Positions 21,284 to 31,711 of a DNA stretch of 64,000 nt are shown here, piece by piece. Below the pieces are notes generated by a model that was not told the origin of the DNA, searched no databases, and saw only the letters and a program-made list of their open reading frames with translations. Position numbers and translations under genes: made by a program. The stretch comes from Metellina segmentata (Eukaryota; Arthropoda; Arachnida; Araneae; Tetragnathidae): the NCBI GenBank assembly GCA_947359465.1, contig OX375875.1:56979981-57043980 (forward strand). The letters run 5' to 3'. Numbering within the stretch: position 1 is the first letter of the stretch; the number at the start of each line of letters is the position of its first letter.

Positions 21284-24200
21284 ATGTATGTGACTATGTC
21301 GTCATTGGGTTTGTGTTTGATTCGTTTGAATAATTCTACACTTCTTAGAAATTTCGTGACACTCGGTACATTTTAAGACGGATATATGATATGGTTATAT
21401 GGTAGCTACTTGTGTGACAACGCGACTCACCTTTGGCAGAAAGATTCGAAGAATTTTGCTTTATTTGAGTTAAAGTACGCTTAACACGTAAAAGCATCCT
21501 TCTCCTCTTTTTGTTCGAACCCTCTTCATTACAACTTTTCTAAAAGACTAAGGGAGCTGCAACTGAATTTAAAGATTCGATTGAACTTTAGCATTCTTAC
21601 AGTAAAATTCTAAGAATTTCGCTCTGTTTGAAGATTGGTGTAGATGACACTTTTAGGATCATTTGAGCATCAAAGGATTTCTGAGTAGTGATACAATTAT
21701 TTTTATTCTGCAACATGCTTAAGGACAACATAGCCTCTTCTATTGTTTTATGTAATTCTGGAAGAGTTCTATTGGTCCAAAATTATTCTAAAACTGGTAA
21801 AATTACGCTTGAATGATCGTAAAATAGTTAAGGTTTACAACATGCTTTTTATTCTTACTTTTTAAATTATCGAATACAATTTACTTCCCTATATATAACA
21901 CTCGTTCCCAACTATATTTAATTAAAGTTTTCCCTGCTAAAGCGTTAATTATATTTATTGTTTTAAGTTGATAAAAATGGTAGGATTTATAACATTAGTT
22001 ACGAAACAAATTTCGAAGTATGTTCATGAAGAACTGAAATTTTATAGCTTCTAAATTCGTTTTCGTAGCAATTTTAAATTTATCCATTAAGTAATTTCAC
22101 TTTCTAAGGTAGTAGAAAATAATATCATGCATTATTTATCCAAGTTTGAGTATTTCCCTGAAAGCTTCCGAACGTGAAGAGAGTATGCGATATTTTTTCC
22201 CTTGAAATAACTAGTTCACTGTGTTTGTTTGCTGAAGAAATTAAGCCCCGGATGTATGTTTACCGAACAAAAATTTATTTTCCTGTGAATACGACATCGC
22301 CATGAAACATTCAATGGAAAACACCTTGGGGCGATATTAAAGCTAAAACATCTTGATGATAGTTTTCTCCTGAAAGTATAAAGAATAAAACACTTTTAGT
22401 ATGCATCGGTGGGGGAGAGATAATAACAAAAAGAAATATCCCCTTTCAAACATGCTTTAAAATTCCGCTGTTCCTTTTTCTCGCGATCTCCATGATTTAT
22501 GCAGAACAGCCGGTCATTAAAAATTCTGTCAGCAACGAATAAAAATACGAAATGAGAAGTCCGAAGTTAAGTAAAGGGATATGTTCCTACCAGAAAGGAA
22601 ATAACAAGGGGTTCAATGAAAGAAGAAAAAACAGTATCTCGAATTTTTAATGAAAGTTAGAACTTTCCATTTCAGACTGCGATTTTAGATGCATTAGTCA
22701 CACCATTCTACTAGACAAAAATTGACCTTAAAACTTAAAGCTCTTTCTCCCTATCGCTGCTTTTTACCAATTAAGAGATATACAGGCCGTTCATCAGATA
22801 TATCAGTATTCTGCCAACGGCTTTGAAAAAATCCACTTATCTTCGAGGTACGAAGAAAAAAGGGAATAAGTTTTGAAGTTAAAAAGTAGTTTTTCGCAGC
22901 AAATATCGAGTAGGGACTTATGTGTCCTTTTTTATCGAAATTCTCATCAAATGACACATAATTTATAGGATTTTTTCGCATATGTATACTACCGTTGCCA
23001 ACGTATTATTTATTTATGTTCTCTTTTTTCGTGTGAAATATGTCTGGATGTATTCCTTTCGTGCCAAATGGTTCGAATTAAAATAGATAAAACGGTTGTT
23101 CGATGCAAGCACATTTGTTTTCATTGATATGTACATTTTCTCTCTCACTCTCTCTCTCTTATTTAAGGCATCGGCAATGAATATTTCTTTTAAATTGCTT
23201 CCATTGACGCGTCCTTTTTCAGTTTCTTGGAAACAAGAAATATGAATGATATTTGAAAAGTATCAATGTTTATAAAAATGGAAAATTTATTGTGCTTTAA
23301 AAAAGGGAAACTTTGGCAAAAGCAGCTATCAACTTCATTCTTAAAATACTTTAATTGATCACCTATTCAAAAGGAAATAATCTTCACGACGTTGTCTTAC
23401 GCTTATACATCATCGTCAACTCTGATCCGTTTTCAAAGTTTCCAACAGTTTACAAAAGACAAAATCATTTTATGGTTAGCTTTGATTAAATATTGGGTTA
23501 ATCCTAGTTGATGGTACGGCTTGTCGTTAGTTTGGCAATTTTATTGATGATACATTCTTTATTTCCATAACCCAAAGAATTAGTAGATACAAGAGTTGAG
23601 GGACATGGTGGGAAGAGCCGATCTTTATTCAAAGCAGCACCGTCCACAGTGATTTCAAAATATTGCATTATTCATGCACCAAGTATTACAATTTTATATT
23701 GTAAATAAATGACTCAAGAACTACTAACCTAATTTACGTTTTGTTTTACAGACGGGAAAAGTGTTGAAACCAATACAATTTAGTATACTTTAATAGTACT
23801 CGCATATAATACTGTATATATTACATACTCGCTTTAGTACATGTAACCTATATATTATGTGCCGATTTCAGGGATAGTCTTGATTTATCAATGAATAAAA
23901 CAGTAATGTAGAAAAACTGCCTTGTTAAGTCAGAAACATAATCAAAACAAGCTGATATTTTTTTCTATTAATTATGTATAACTTTTTGATTAACACCGGA
24001 ACTTTACTTATGGCCACACTGTCAGGTAAGTATTGAATTTACACATGACTGCATTGTCAGACAGGACGACCTTATACTATTACGTTCTAAACATAAGATG
24101 GCTCTGAAGTAAAACCTGTATACAAAAACGTATCTTTAACAGTGGTACTTAAGGTTTAGCCTAAAAAATATTACATATTTATGAAGAATAGTCTAAATTT

Positions 24201-27200
24201 ATTGTTCATCGATTTTTATAAGAGTTGGTTTTGAATACATAAATGCAAATCTTCCAAATCCATTTCGAAAGATTGAAGAAAACGCTTAAAGTGTTTTATA
24301 GTAGCCTATAAATAAGGATGTTATGGTCTATAACTTTTTATAATTTATACGTATGGATCTTTTTGAAACATAATGCCAAAAGAAAAATGTATTGAATTTT
24401 GGATAAAATTTAAAAACTGTGTTATAGGCATTTGAGATCTATTATCAACTCATATTCTCTCAAAATATACGATTAATATGTATCTAGAAAATATAAAAAT
24501 GCATGTTTTCAATTGCTGAAGACAAACTGCTGCTAAAAATATTCAGGAAAAGGTCTTAATAATTATATAGAACGACAGGGTATCTTCAGTCTTCAGAAAA
24601 AAAAATCGTTTTTTTCTTTCAATTTCGATTAATTCTGATTCTGGTAAACGAAAGAAGCAAAGAAATTCGTACAATTTTGTTCACAATCAAGCTTTTTCTG
24701 ACTCGTCTTATTTCAGTTTTAACCCTTTCAGCTTAACTTTAGTTGTATAGCGCTGAAACTATAAAACGTAGGCACATGAAATTGGAATTAAATTTTATTC
24801 TTTGTAAGAGCTTCAAAATATAAAATCAAAATTATGCATTGAAGTAAAAGCTTACTTCAAAATTTTGAATGAAAGAAGTTTTGACAAAGATTAGTTAAGT
24901 GAAATATTAATTTTTTAGAACAGATATTTGTGTTCCTTGATTTACATTTTTGGTTTAAAATATAATTACTCTGTACTCATTTCAGTTATTATTTCTATAG
25001 AAAATGCATGGGTTGACTCAAAAAGTTGCACGCAAGTTCTTCCTATAAATATGTTTTGCAGATCGAGTTACTAGGGTATTATTTAACTCTTAAATATTAA
25101 CCTAATTTTCAGTATTGTATAATTTAAAGCTTAATAAACACTGTTAAAAATTTCATTAGATACAATCTATCGAAATAAGCCTTTTTCCTCCTTATTTTAC
25201 TGGTTAAATGTATTGTGTTACCTTGACTTGAAGTACGAATAGAATTTTAATTCCAAGAAATAAACCTGTTGTTTGAAGCTTTCTTGGCTTTAATAGCTAC
25301 ATTATATCCTCTGGAGACTTCTTTTATTTTATGTTTTTATAGGAACATATCGCTAGACTGATTAAAGTTATTGCACGCATTCACAAAATTAGCCTTTTTC
25401 TTTCGGAGAACATGGTCTAGTTCATCTAATTGCGTTAGTTGCCTTTGGTTTGCAACATTGTATATTTTTTTGTCATAATACCTTAGAACAAACCTTAAAG
25501 TATTGCTTGTTAGGTACGTCTCATTTAAGTAAAATATGCCTGGAACCAACAAGGTTATAACAAATTAATCAAAATTCACTCACTGATTTGCTGCAACTTG
25601 GACTAAAATAACTATTGCTACAAGCTTTCTGGGAAATCCTATGTTAAATAAGAACTGAACACGTTAAACCAAGAGTCTTCAGGTCTGGAATATATACCGG
25701 GAGTACGTTCACAGCCAATCATCAACATTTAAACCTCCCATACACATCATCAACATTTAGCTTCACAAAAATACCTACCATAATTAGTATTTCGAAGTTG
25801 ATTAATGGGAACATCCAAAAAAATCATGCATTCCATTAAGGAACTAAAATGAATGATTATCGATTCATTTTAAACATTTTAAAGTTGCAATGCTGCCAAA
25901 CTCAGTTCTTTAAATTAAAATTAAATGCTCTTTTCTTAAGTTAATACAAGACAACACTTAGAAATGCATTTATTCAAGGAAATCACTAAATAACGTGCTT
26001 TCAATGAACACTAAAAGGAAAGAATTGCGCTCTAGATTAGTGATCGTTAAATAACTGTTCATTTAAATAAAAATACAAAGACTTAATAGTATGTGATAAA
26101 CTGAGGTAAACAAATTCTACTGTACGAACAGTTATCTAGTAATTAACTAATCTTTCTTGGACATTACTTTGATGACATTTTAATATTCTTACATTTATTT
26201 GCTCTTTAAGCAAAATGTTCTGTACATATAGCTTTACTTAATTTGTAGTAGGAACATAATTGTTTTTTAACTAATTCAGAATAATCATACTTTATATAAT
26301 TAACAGATAAGGTCGGAATTAACGAAATTATGTATTTAATAGTTTTCATGTGTGTCAGATATAACTGACTAATACATCGTTGAATTATATTAAATTGTTT
26401 TTTGATGTTTATAGTATCTCGCATTTCAAAGTTTATGTTAATATTTAAAAATAATTTAAATCAATCACTATTGGATGAAATCAATAAAAATAGCTTTCGG
26501 TAAGCGACTTTAGGAGTTTATCTTTCCTGAAGGTTTTACAGGTAATTTTCAGATTAATTGTATAAATTCACACTTTTGTGACATCTTGATTATCCATTCT
26601 ACCTAGACATCTACATTTTGGGAAAGGGGACGAATTTTAACTATATAGGATTTATTTTGTGAGAAAGTATTATTCCCTCATTTCAAAAATTGGTTCACAT
26701 TTTATATACAGCTAAATTCTTGCTTAATTTTCATAGAAATTAAAAAAGGACTTTTTACCTGAGCATTTATAAATGACATCACAAATTAACGATATGCATC
26801 ATAGTTTTTGTCGGTAAGTTGTTCATTTAATCTGTGGATGTAGGGAGTTAATTACCATTGCATTGACGATGGTCCGGGATTTAATCAGCGAAAGACATCC
26901 CAAATAATTTGAAAGGTATTTCCATTTGAATCGAGTTATGAAAGCAACATCATTCTAAATTTTAATTAACTTTATTGATACTGCTTACCTGGAAACTACG
27001 TCGTAGATATTCGTCGTTAATTTCTTATTTCTTAATTATTTAGCTTACTTTAAGAATTAAGAAGATCTTGTTTTAATTTTCCCTTAAATTTTTGAATGAT
27101 TTAAAATTATTTTTTTCCCTTCCAAATCTTTATTTCCTGTTGGGTGTGATTTGAGCTGTAACTCAAGAACTAAGTAATTTAAAATAACTCCCCCCCCCAC

Positions 27201-27680
27201 GACTACAACCTATCACCCTTAAAATACTTTTTGTCGACATGACTAACAAATCGTCTCTGTATTATAAGTCCCATGACAGTTCGTGACTGATAGACGTGAC
27301 GAACACGCTCTTTTTCTAAACAAGCCAGATGTCGATAGCCTCAACTAGTGCGCACTGCAATGGATGAAGCATATTATTCTGAAACAATTAACTGAAACCT
27401 TGTGACAATAGACCTTGGGTCTTTCCTATCAAAGATATTCATTGCTGTTCAGCCTCATTTAAAAAGTGCTATCCGCCTTAACATTCGGTTGCTACGGGAA
27501 ACACTGGAAAGTGAAATAGTCGCAGTCCTCCATAGCCCAGCCACGCTAAAGGATGTACACTTGGGATTTTTATACAGCTGTCAATGCTTCAAATAACTGG
27601 TAATATGTCAACTAGTGGTACATATATTGAATTTAGCAACTGCTATAATCAAGGGGGTAGTACTGTGAGTAACATAGGAT
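21284..27680. other. 6.4 kb AT-rich noncoding, no feature recognised
   Basis: The longest empty stretch. Only short, motif-free frames occur (22751-22981, 25337-25552, 26206-26424 minus; 27402-27772 plus). A (CT)n run lies near 23141-23160 and a poly-C run near 27189-27198. No inverted ends, tandem arrays or host exons were identified. Confidence 0.4.
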
Positions 27681-28209
27681 TAGAATGTCCGGTGATGTCG
27701 ATTCGACACTTGAGCCTGTTTATTTTGTTCTCCTTTCCGCATTTGTGTATTGAATTTGAAAATTTTTTATGACTTTTAATCATTTTCTTAGATTAATACA
27801 CTGTAGAAATTTTGTTGCTCAAGATTAATTTATAAAAAAACTACAGCCAAATTTACCTAAAACGTCCGCTGGTGTCGTTTGACACCAAGCGAATTATCAT
27901 TCTAAATATAGATCATTGAGTAACAAATGTTAGTAACAAACCAAAAAAATTCTTATCGCACATCTGTTTGACCTTGAACACAATGTTGTGTTCATAGCGG
28001 AAACGAATAATTTATGCTCGAATCATTGAGTCTAAGTGTTTCGTCATTTACATTTGTTTATCTGCTCATGAAATAAACAGATTCGATTTCCGAACCTTGT
28101 GTAGTGCAGACACGAGAGCGATGGCTCGTAAGAAAGGACAAAGTCCTGAAGAAATCGCTAATTTGTTGCGAGATGAAACATATAATAGCCAATCTAATCT
28201 AAATATATT

Positions 28210-29427
28210 CACTGAAGAGCAATTTAATTAGTGATAGCTGGCATTATGCAAATTCGGAGCTGTGTTCAGACCTGAAAGCGGCTTTCAAATGAAGTAAGCA
28301 GCTGTTTGACAAGGTAAGTAGTGCTGCTCACGGTATCAGTAATAGTCAAAAGCAGTATGGGTAAGAGTGCGGATCTACGCGCATTTGATCGTGCACAAAT
28401 AGTCGGGCCCGACGAATGGGTCACTCAATCTCGGAAGCAGTGCAGGCATTCGGAATTTCACGCACCACTGTGTCAAGGGTGTACTGTGAGTACGTCGATT
28501 TCGGTAAAACCAGTAATGCCACGATCAACTGCCACGGACAACAGCGAGTGGATGAGCGAAGTCGTCGTAGGCAAGTCCGCATTGTAACAGCGAATAGACG
28601 GACCACAGTACGGGTCAAACCAGTCGATTTAATGCTGGTGCACAACATCGTGTTAGCTGCCACATCATTCAAAACCATCTCCTCTTTATGGGGTACAAAA
28701 GCCATCGTCCCTCGATAGTCCCTCTGTTGATTGCACAACACAGGGCGCAACGATTAGCATGGGAACGGGAACATCGCCAATGGACGGTCGAAATGTGGAA
28801 AAAATTTGCCTTGTGGGATCAGTTGAGATTCACTCTGGTTTTACATGCCAATGACAGAATACGTGTACGGTGAAAACTACATGAAGCGATAGATCCTTCC
28901 TGCCAGTGCGTGACTCTTCAGGCTAGTGGTGATGGCATTCTCCTCTGCGGACTGTTCACTGACATGGGACCCCTGGTACGTGTGACATTGTCCCTCACGG
29001 GTGAACATTACCCGAATATCCTTGACGACCATCTGCTCCCGTGTATTCGTTTTCGACAGCCCATTAGAGAGATTGTTTTTCAGCAAGACAATGTATCGTG
29101 CCATCGATCCCGAATTGTATCCGAATGGTTGGATAAAAATTCCACAGAACTGCACCTGCTTTCCTGGACATCAAAGTCACCTGACATTAATCCTATAGAG
29201 CAAATCTGGAATGCATTTGAGAGGGATGTCCGAGCCTCAGACAACATTTCATCTAATCTTAGTGAATTGTGGTAGATTGTTCAGGAGTCGTAAATACGTA
29301 TAACTTCCCATCGCTTTGGGTGTCTTGTCGAGTTCATGCGAGTAAGATGAATCGCGGCCGTCATCAAGGTGAAAGGTGGTGCTACGCGCTAATAGAACAG
29401 GTATACCTAATTCAATTGCTCTTCAGG
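28210..29427 (+). mobile_element. Tc1-like transposon, copy 2, nested in the piggyBac element
   Basis: Left end CACTGAAGAGCAATTTAATT (28210-) and right end, minus strand from about 29426, CTGAAGAGCAATTGAATT are inverted copies of the same repeat as copy 1 at 15949-18745. The last bases and TA flank on the right are eroded (CAGGTTA). Length is about 1.22 kb, normal for Tc1. It interrupts the piggyBac reading frame between codon 29 and the DGTEW region. Confidence 0.88.
28357..29275 (+). pseudogene. Tc1-like transposase, copy 2 (DD36E-type spacing), frameshifted
   Basis: Encodes the cut-and-paste transposase of the family. Segments in order: MGKSADLRAFDRAQIV (28357-), then after a 1-base loss MGHSISEAVQAFGISRTTVS (28416-), the helix-turn-helix pair; VDERSRRRQVRIV and MLVHNIVLAA; a stop after KAIVPR; WEREHRQWTVEMWKK; a degraded first catalytic block LWDQLRFTL; then in the frame at 28910 GDGILLCGLFTDMGPL, LDDHLLPCIRFRQP, IVFQQDN (second catalytic Asp) and SPDINPIEQIWNAFERD (catalytic Glu). 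Counting residues between that Asp and Glu gives 36, not the 34 of classic Tc1. At least two frameshifts and two stops make it inactive. The C-terminus ends at LSELW. Confidence 0.88.
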
Positions 29428-30220
29428 TTATGTCACTAAGGAATAGGGATGGCACCGAATGGATACCGCATAATGGCAATGTCACAGGCAGATTTCCGTC
29501 TAGAAATGTTGTACGTCAAACTAGTGGTGGAACTAATTTTTCGAAACGAAACGTCAATGTATACTTTTTGAGTTCGTGGCTACTTTTCATCAACAGTTAC
29601 ATGTTAGAACACGTAAGGAAATGCACAAATTCTGAAGCTAGAAGAATTTTCAACTATAGCAGCTCGGATGTATCCATTGATGAACAATATGCTTTTCTTG
29701 TGATATTATATTCTAGCGTAGTAAGTGGTGCTAAGAACATTCAACAGTCCCTATCGCCTCTTGGGGTCCTAAACTTACGTAAGAAAACAGTGAGTCGAAG
29801 TAGATTTAGAGAAATCTTTAGACTTTTAGGATTCGATTTAAAATCCACACGTATTCAGAGAATTCGAACCAACAATTTTGCTATTATTTCGGAAGTTTGG
29901 GATAGAATCGTTGAAAATTATTTTAAGAATTACAAATATAGTGATAACAAAACAATCTATCAACTATTAGTATTAAGAAAAAAATTAAGATTTTGTCTCT
30001 TATATTTATAATAATGTAATTGTTTTATTTCTATTTTATAATATTAATGTCTTGTTTTGCTGCATTTTCGGATTTATACGGTTATATTCTATGTGAATGT
30101 CATAAAATAATCTTAAAAGTTAACTCAACTGAATATTAGTCTTCGTAATATTTAGTTACAGCAATTATTTTATGCGATTTATTTACCGGTATCGAGATGA
30201 CACCGGCGGACGTTTAAGAT

Positions 30221-30798
30221 TAATCATAAGGGCAGACGTTCTAGTATTAGCCACTACTAAAAGGTTTACATACCGTAGTATGTATTTCAGTCTACCAATA
30301 AGTCATTTTTGGTAGACTGACATTGCACTGCCTTTCCACGCTCTGTTGCAGGTTAGACGCTTTAGTAACCTCCACCTCCTCATTTTTTCCAAATTTTTAA
30401 TGTCCGACTACTGACCTCATTTGCCTTCAGTGGCCGCAAGGGTCAAACTGATGGTTATTTGTGAAGCATCACCAAAGGGTTGAGCAGCTGATATATGGAA
30501 ATTTCCTTCATCAATGGACTTTTAAACTTGAATTCGGACGAAAAACCCACTGATTGATAGACAAACGAGATAGATGCCATACCAGTTAGACCACTTTACC
30601 TCTTTAGGCACATTTTCATTCATTAGAAAGGTGAAGAAAAGCAAAATTTTGCCTGTGGCTGTTGTACCGCGAATTCTGGTTACATTAAAGGTTGCTCTTT
30701 CACAGTATACTATTAAAGTAACAATCAACAGTACCCATGAGTTTCCGGACATTTATGCTTTGTAAAAAAATATTTTCAGAAAGTTCTACGACTAATAG
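30221..30798. other. Noncoding between piggyBac and LINE
   Basis: Contains the hairpin at 30287-30320 and short motif-free frames on both strands (30522-30765). A 19-bp direct repeat TTCAGAAAGTTCTACGACT (about 30776-30794 and 30804-30822) lies at the right edge, at the 5' junction of the LINE. Confidence 0.4.
30287..30320. repeat. 12-bp perfect hairpin
   Basis: TCAGTCTACCAA (30287-30298) and TTGGTAGACTGA (30309-30320) are perfect inverted copies around a 10-base loop. No neighbouring coding or RNA-gene signal says what it does; it may be a piece of an older repeat. Confidence 0.6.
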
Positions 30799-31617
30799 AA
30801 AGTTCAGAAAGTTCTACGACTCAAGAATAGAATCAGTATATTTGCAGATGACTTAAAAATATGGGGGACAGTGGATACCAAGTTACAGATAGAAAATTTA
30901 CAAGGGGATTTTGATAAGATATCCGAATGGGCTGTAAAATGGGGTATGTCATTTAATGTAGGGAAATGTCAAGTTCTGCATATGGGTTACAGGAACAGTG
31001 GAGCCGAGTACAGGCTGCAGGGAGTAAAGGTAAAGGAGGGAGAAACAGTCAAGGATCTTGGGGTGATAATTCACAGGGATTTTAAAATGGGTCATCAATG
31101 TTTAGCTGCGGGTAAAAAGGCTAATAGGTTACTGGGGTATATTAAAAAGACTGTAACTTCAAGGGATAAGAATATAATCTTGCCGTTATATAAGGGTTTA
31201 GTAAGACCCCATCTAGAATATGCTGTACAATTCTGGGCTCCATATATGAGAAAGGACATAGAATCAATTGAAAGGGTTCAGCACAGAGCTACAAAAATAA
31301 TAAAGGGGCTAGCAAATTTCGACTATAATGAACGTTTAAGTAAGCTAAACATGTATACACTGGAAAGAAGAAGAAGGAGGGGGGATTTGATTCAGCTTTT
31401 CAAGTTTGTAAAACAAGGGGACACAGAGGGCTTAAATTTCAATAGGGATAACAGAACAAGGGGTCATGAGTATAAATTGAATAAGACACATTTTAATCGG
31501 GATTTTAGGAAAAACTACTAATTTAATAGGGTAATAGACAGTTGGAACGCGTTGCCAGAAAATATAGTTAATTCAAAGGGAGTGTACGAATTTAAGACAC
31601 AATTGGATAGTCAGTGA
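30799..31617 (+). pseudogene. CR1/L2-like LINE reverse transcriptase, 5'-truncated, one internal stop
   Basis: A reverse transcriptase C-terminal half. The frame includes ISIFADDLKIWG (30832-30867), where FADD is the catalytic Asp-Asp box of the polymerase palm, then KISEWAVKWGMSFNVGKCQV, VKDLGVIIHRDFK, KKANRLLGYIKK, LPLYKGLVRPHLEYAVQFW and SIERVQHRATKIIKGL, all standard thumb-region blocks of CR1/L2/Jockey-group LINEs. After NYF-type residues one TAA (31519-31521) interrupts, and the frame continues FNRVIDSWNALPENIVNSK to a stop at 31615-31617, the usual C-terminus. Endonuclease and the first RT blocks are absent through 5' truncation near 30799-30825. With a single stop over about 270 codons, this is the least decayed coding piece of the window. 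Confidence 0.9.
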
Positions 31618-31711
31618 GAATTGGAGAATTCATAAACAAAGGACCAGCCTTGCTGGGCTTGAGCCTGTAGCTGGTCGTCAATATTTGTATTTGTATTTGT
31701 ATTTGTATAAT
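31618..31711 (+). mobile_element. LINE 3' end: terminal stem-loop and TATTTG hexamer tail
   Basis: After the stop of the CR1/L2-like frame, GACCAGC (31642-31648) pairs with GCTGGTC (31670-31676), with a smaller inner GGCT/AGCC pair, forming a stem-loop. It is followed directly by about four TATTTG/TTTGTA units (31683-31708). A 3' stem-loop plus short microsatellite tail is how CR1/L2-type LINEs end and how their reverse transcriptase recognises its template. No target duplication could be identified. Confidence 0.75.

Larger units (their letters stand above)
28121..30011 (+). pseudogene. piggyBac transposase (DDE_Tnp_1_7 type), split and C-terminally truncated
   Basis: The ATG at 28121 begins MARKKGQSPEEIANLLRDE, a typical acidic N-terminus; it runs to 28209, where a Tc1 copy is inserted. 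The frame resumes at about 29428 and runs to the stop at 30009-30011. Visible piggyBac features in order are DGTEW (29448-), then AARR-like SEARRIFN, SIDEQYAFLVILY with SGA, SRSRFREIFRLLGFD, STRIQRIRTNNFA and VWDRIVENYFKNY, i.e. the region just before and into the start of the catalytic core. It then ends with NKTIYQLLV where the family has a (T/V)DEQL-type block, so the catalytic Asp region and the C-terminal cysteine-rich domain are missing. The protein cannot be active. The first codons of the computed frame at 29376 belong to the Tc1 end. Confidence 0.8.
27861..30213 (+). mobile_element. piggyBac-like transposon, internally deleted, carrying a Tc1 insertion
   Basis: Left end AACGTCCGCTGGTGTCGTTT and right end (minus strand from 30213) ACGTCCGCCGGTGTCATCTC are inverted copies. 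Each contains a small internal palindrome, GGTGTC-GTTT-GACACC on the left (27871-27886). The right flank is TTAA (30214-30217) and the left flank CTAA (27857-27860), a one-base decay of the TTAA target site that defines piggyBac. Between the ends lies a piggyBac transposase remnant (28121-30011). Subtracting the 1.2-kb Tc1 leaves roughly 1.1 kb, about half of a full piggyBac, so it is a deletion derivative. Confidence 0.8.
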
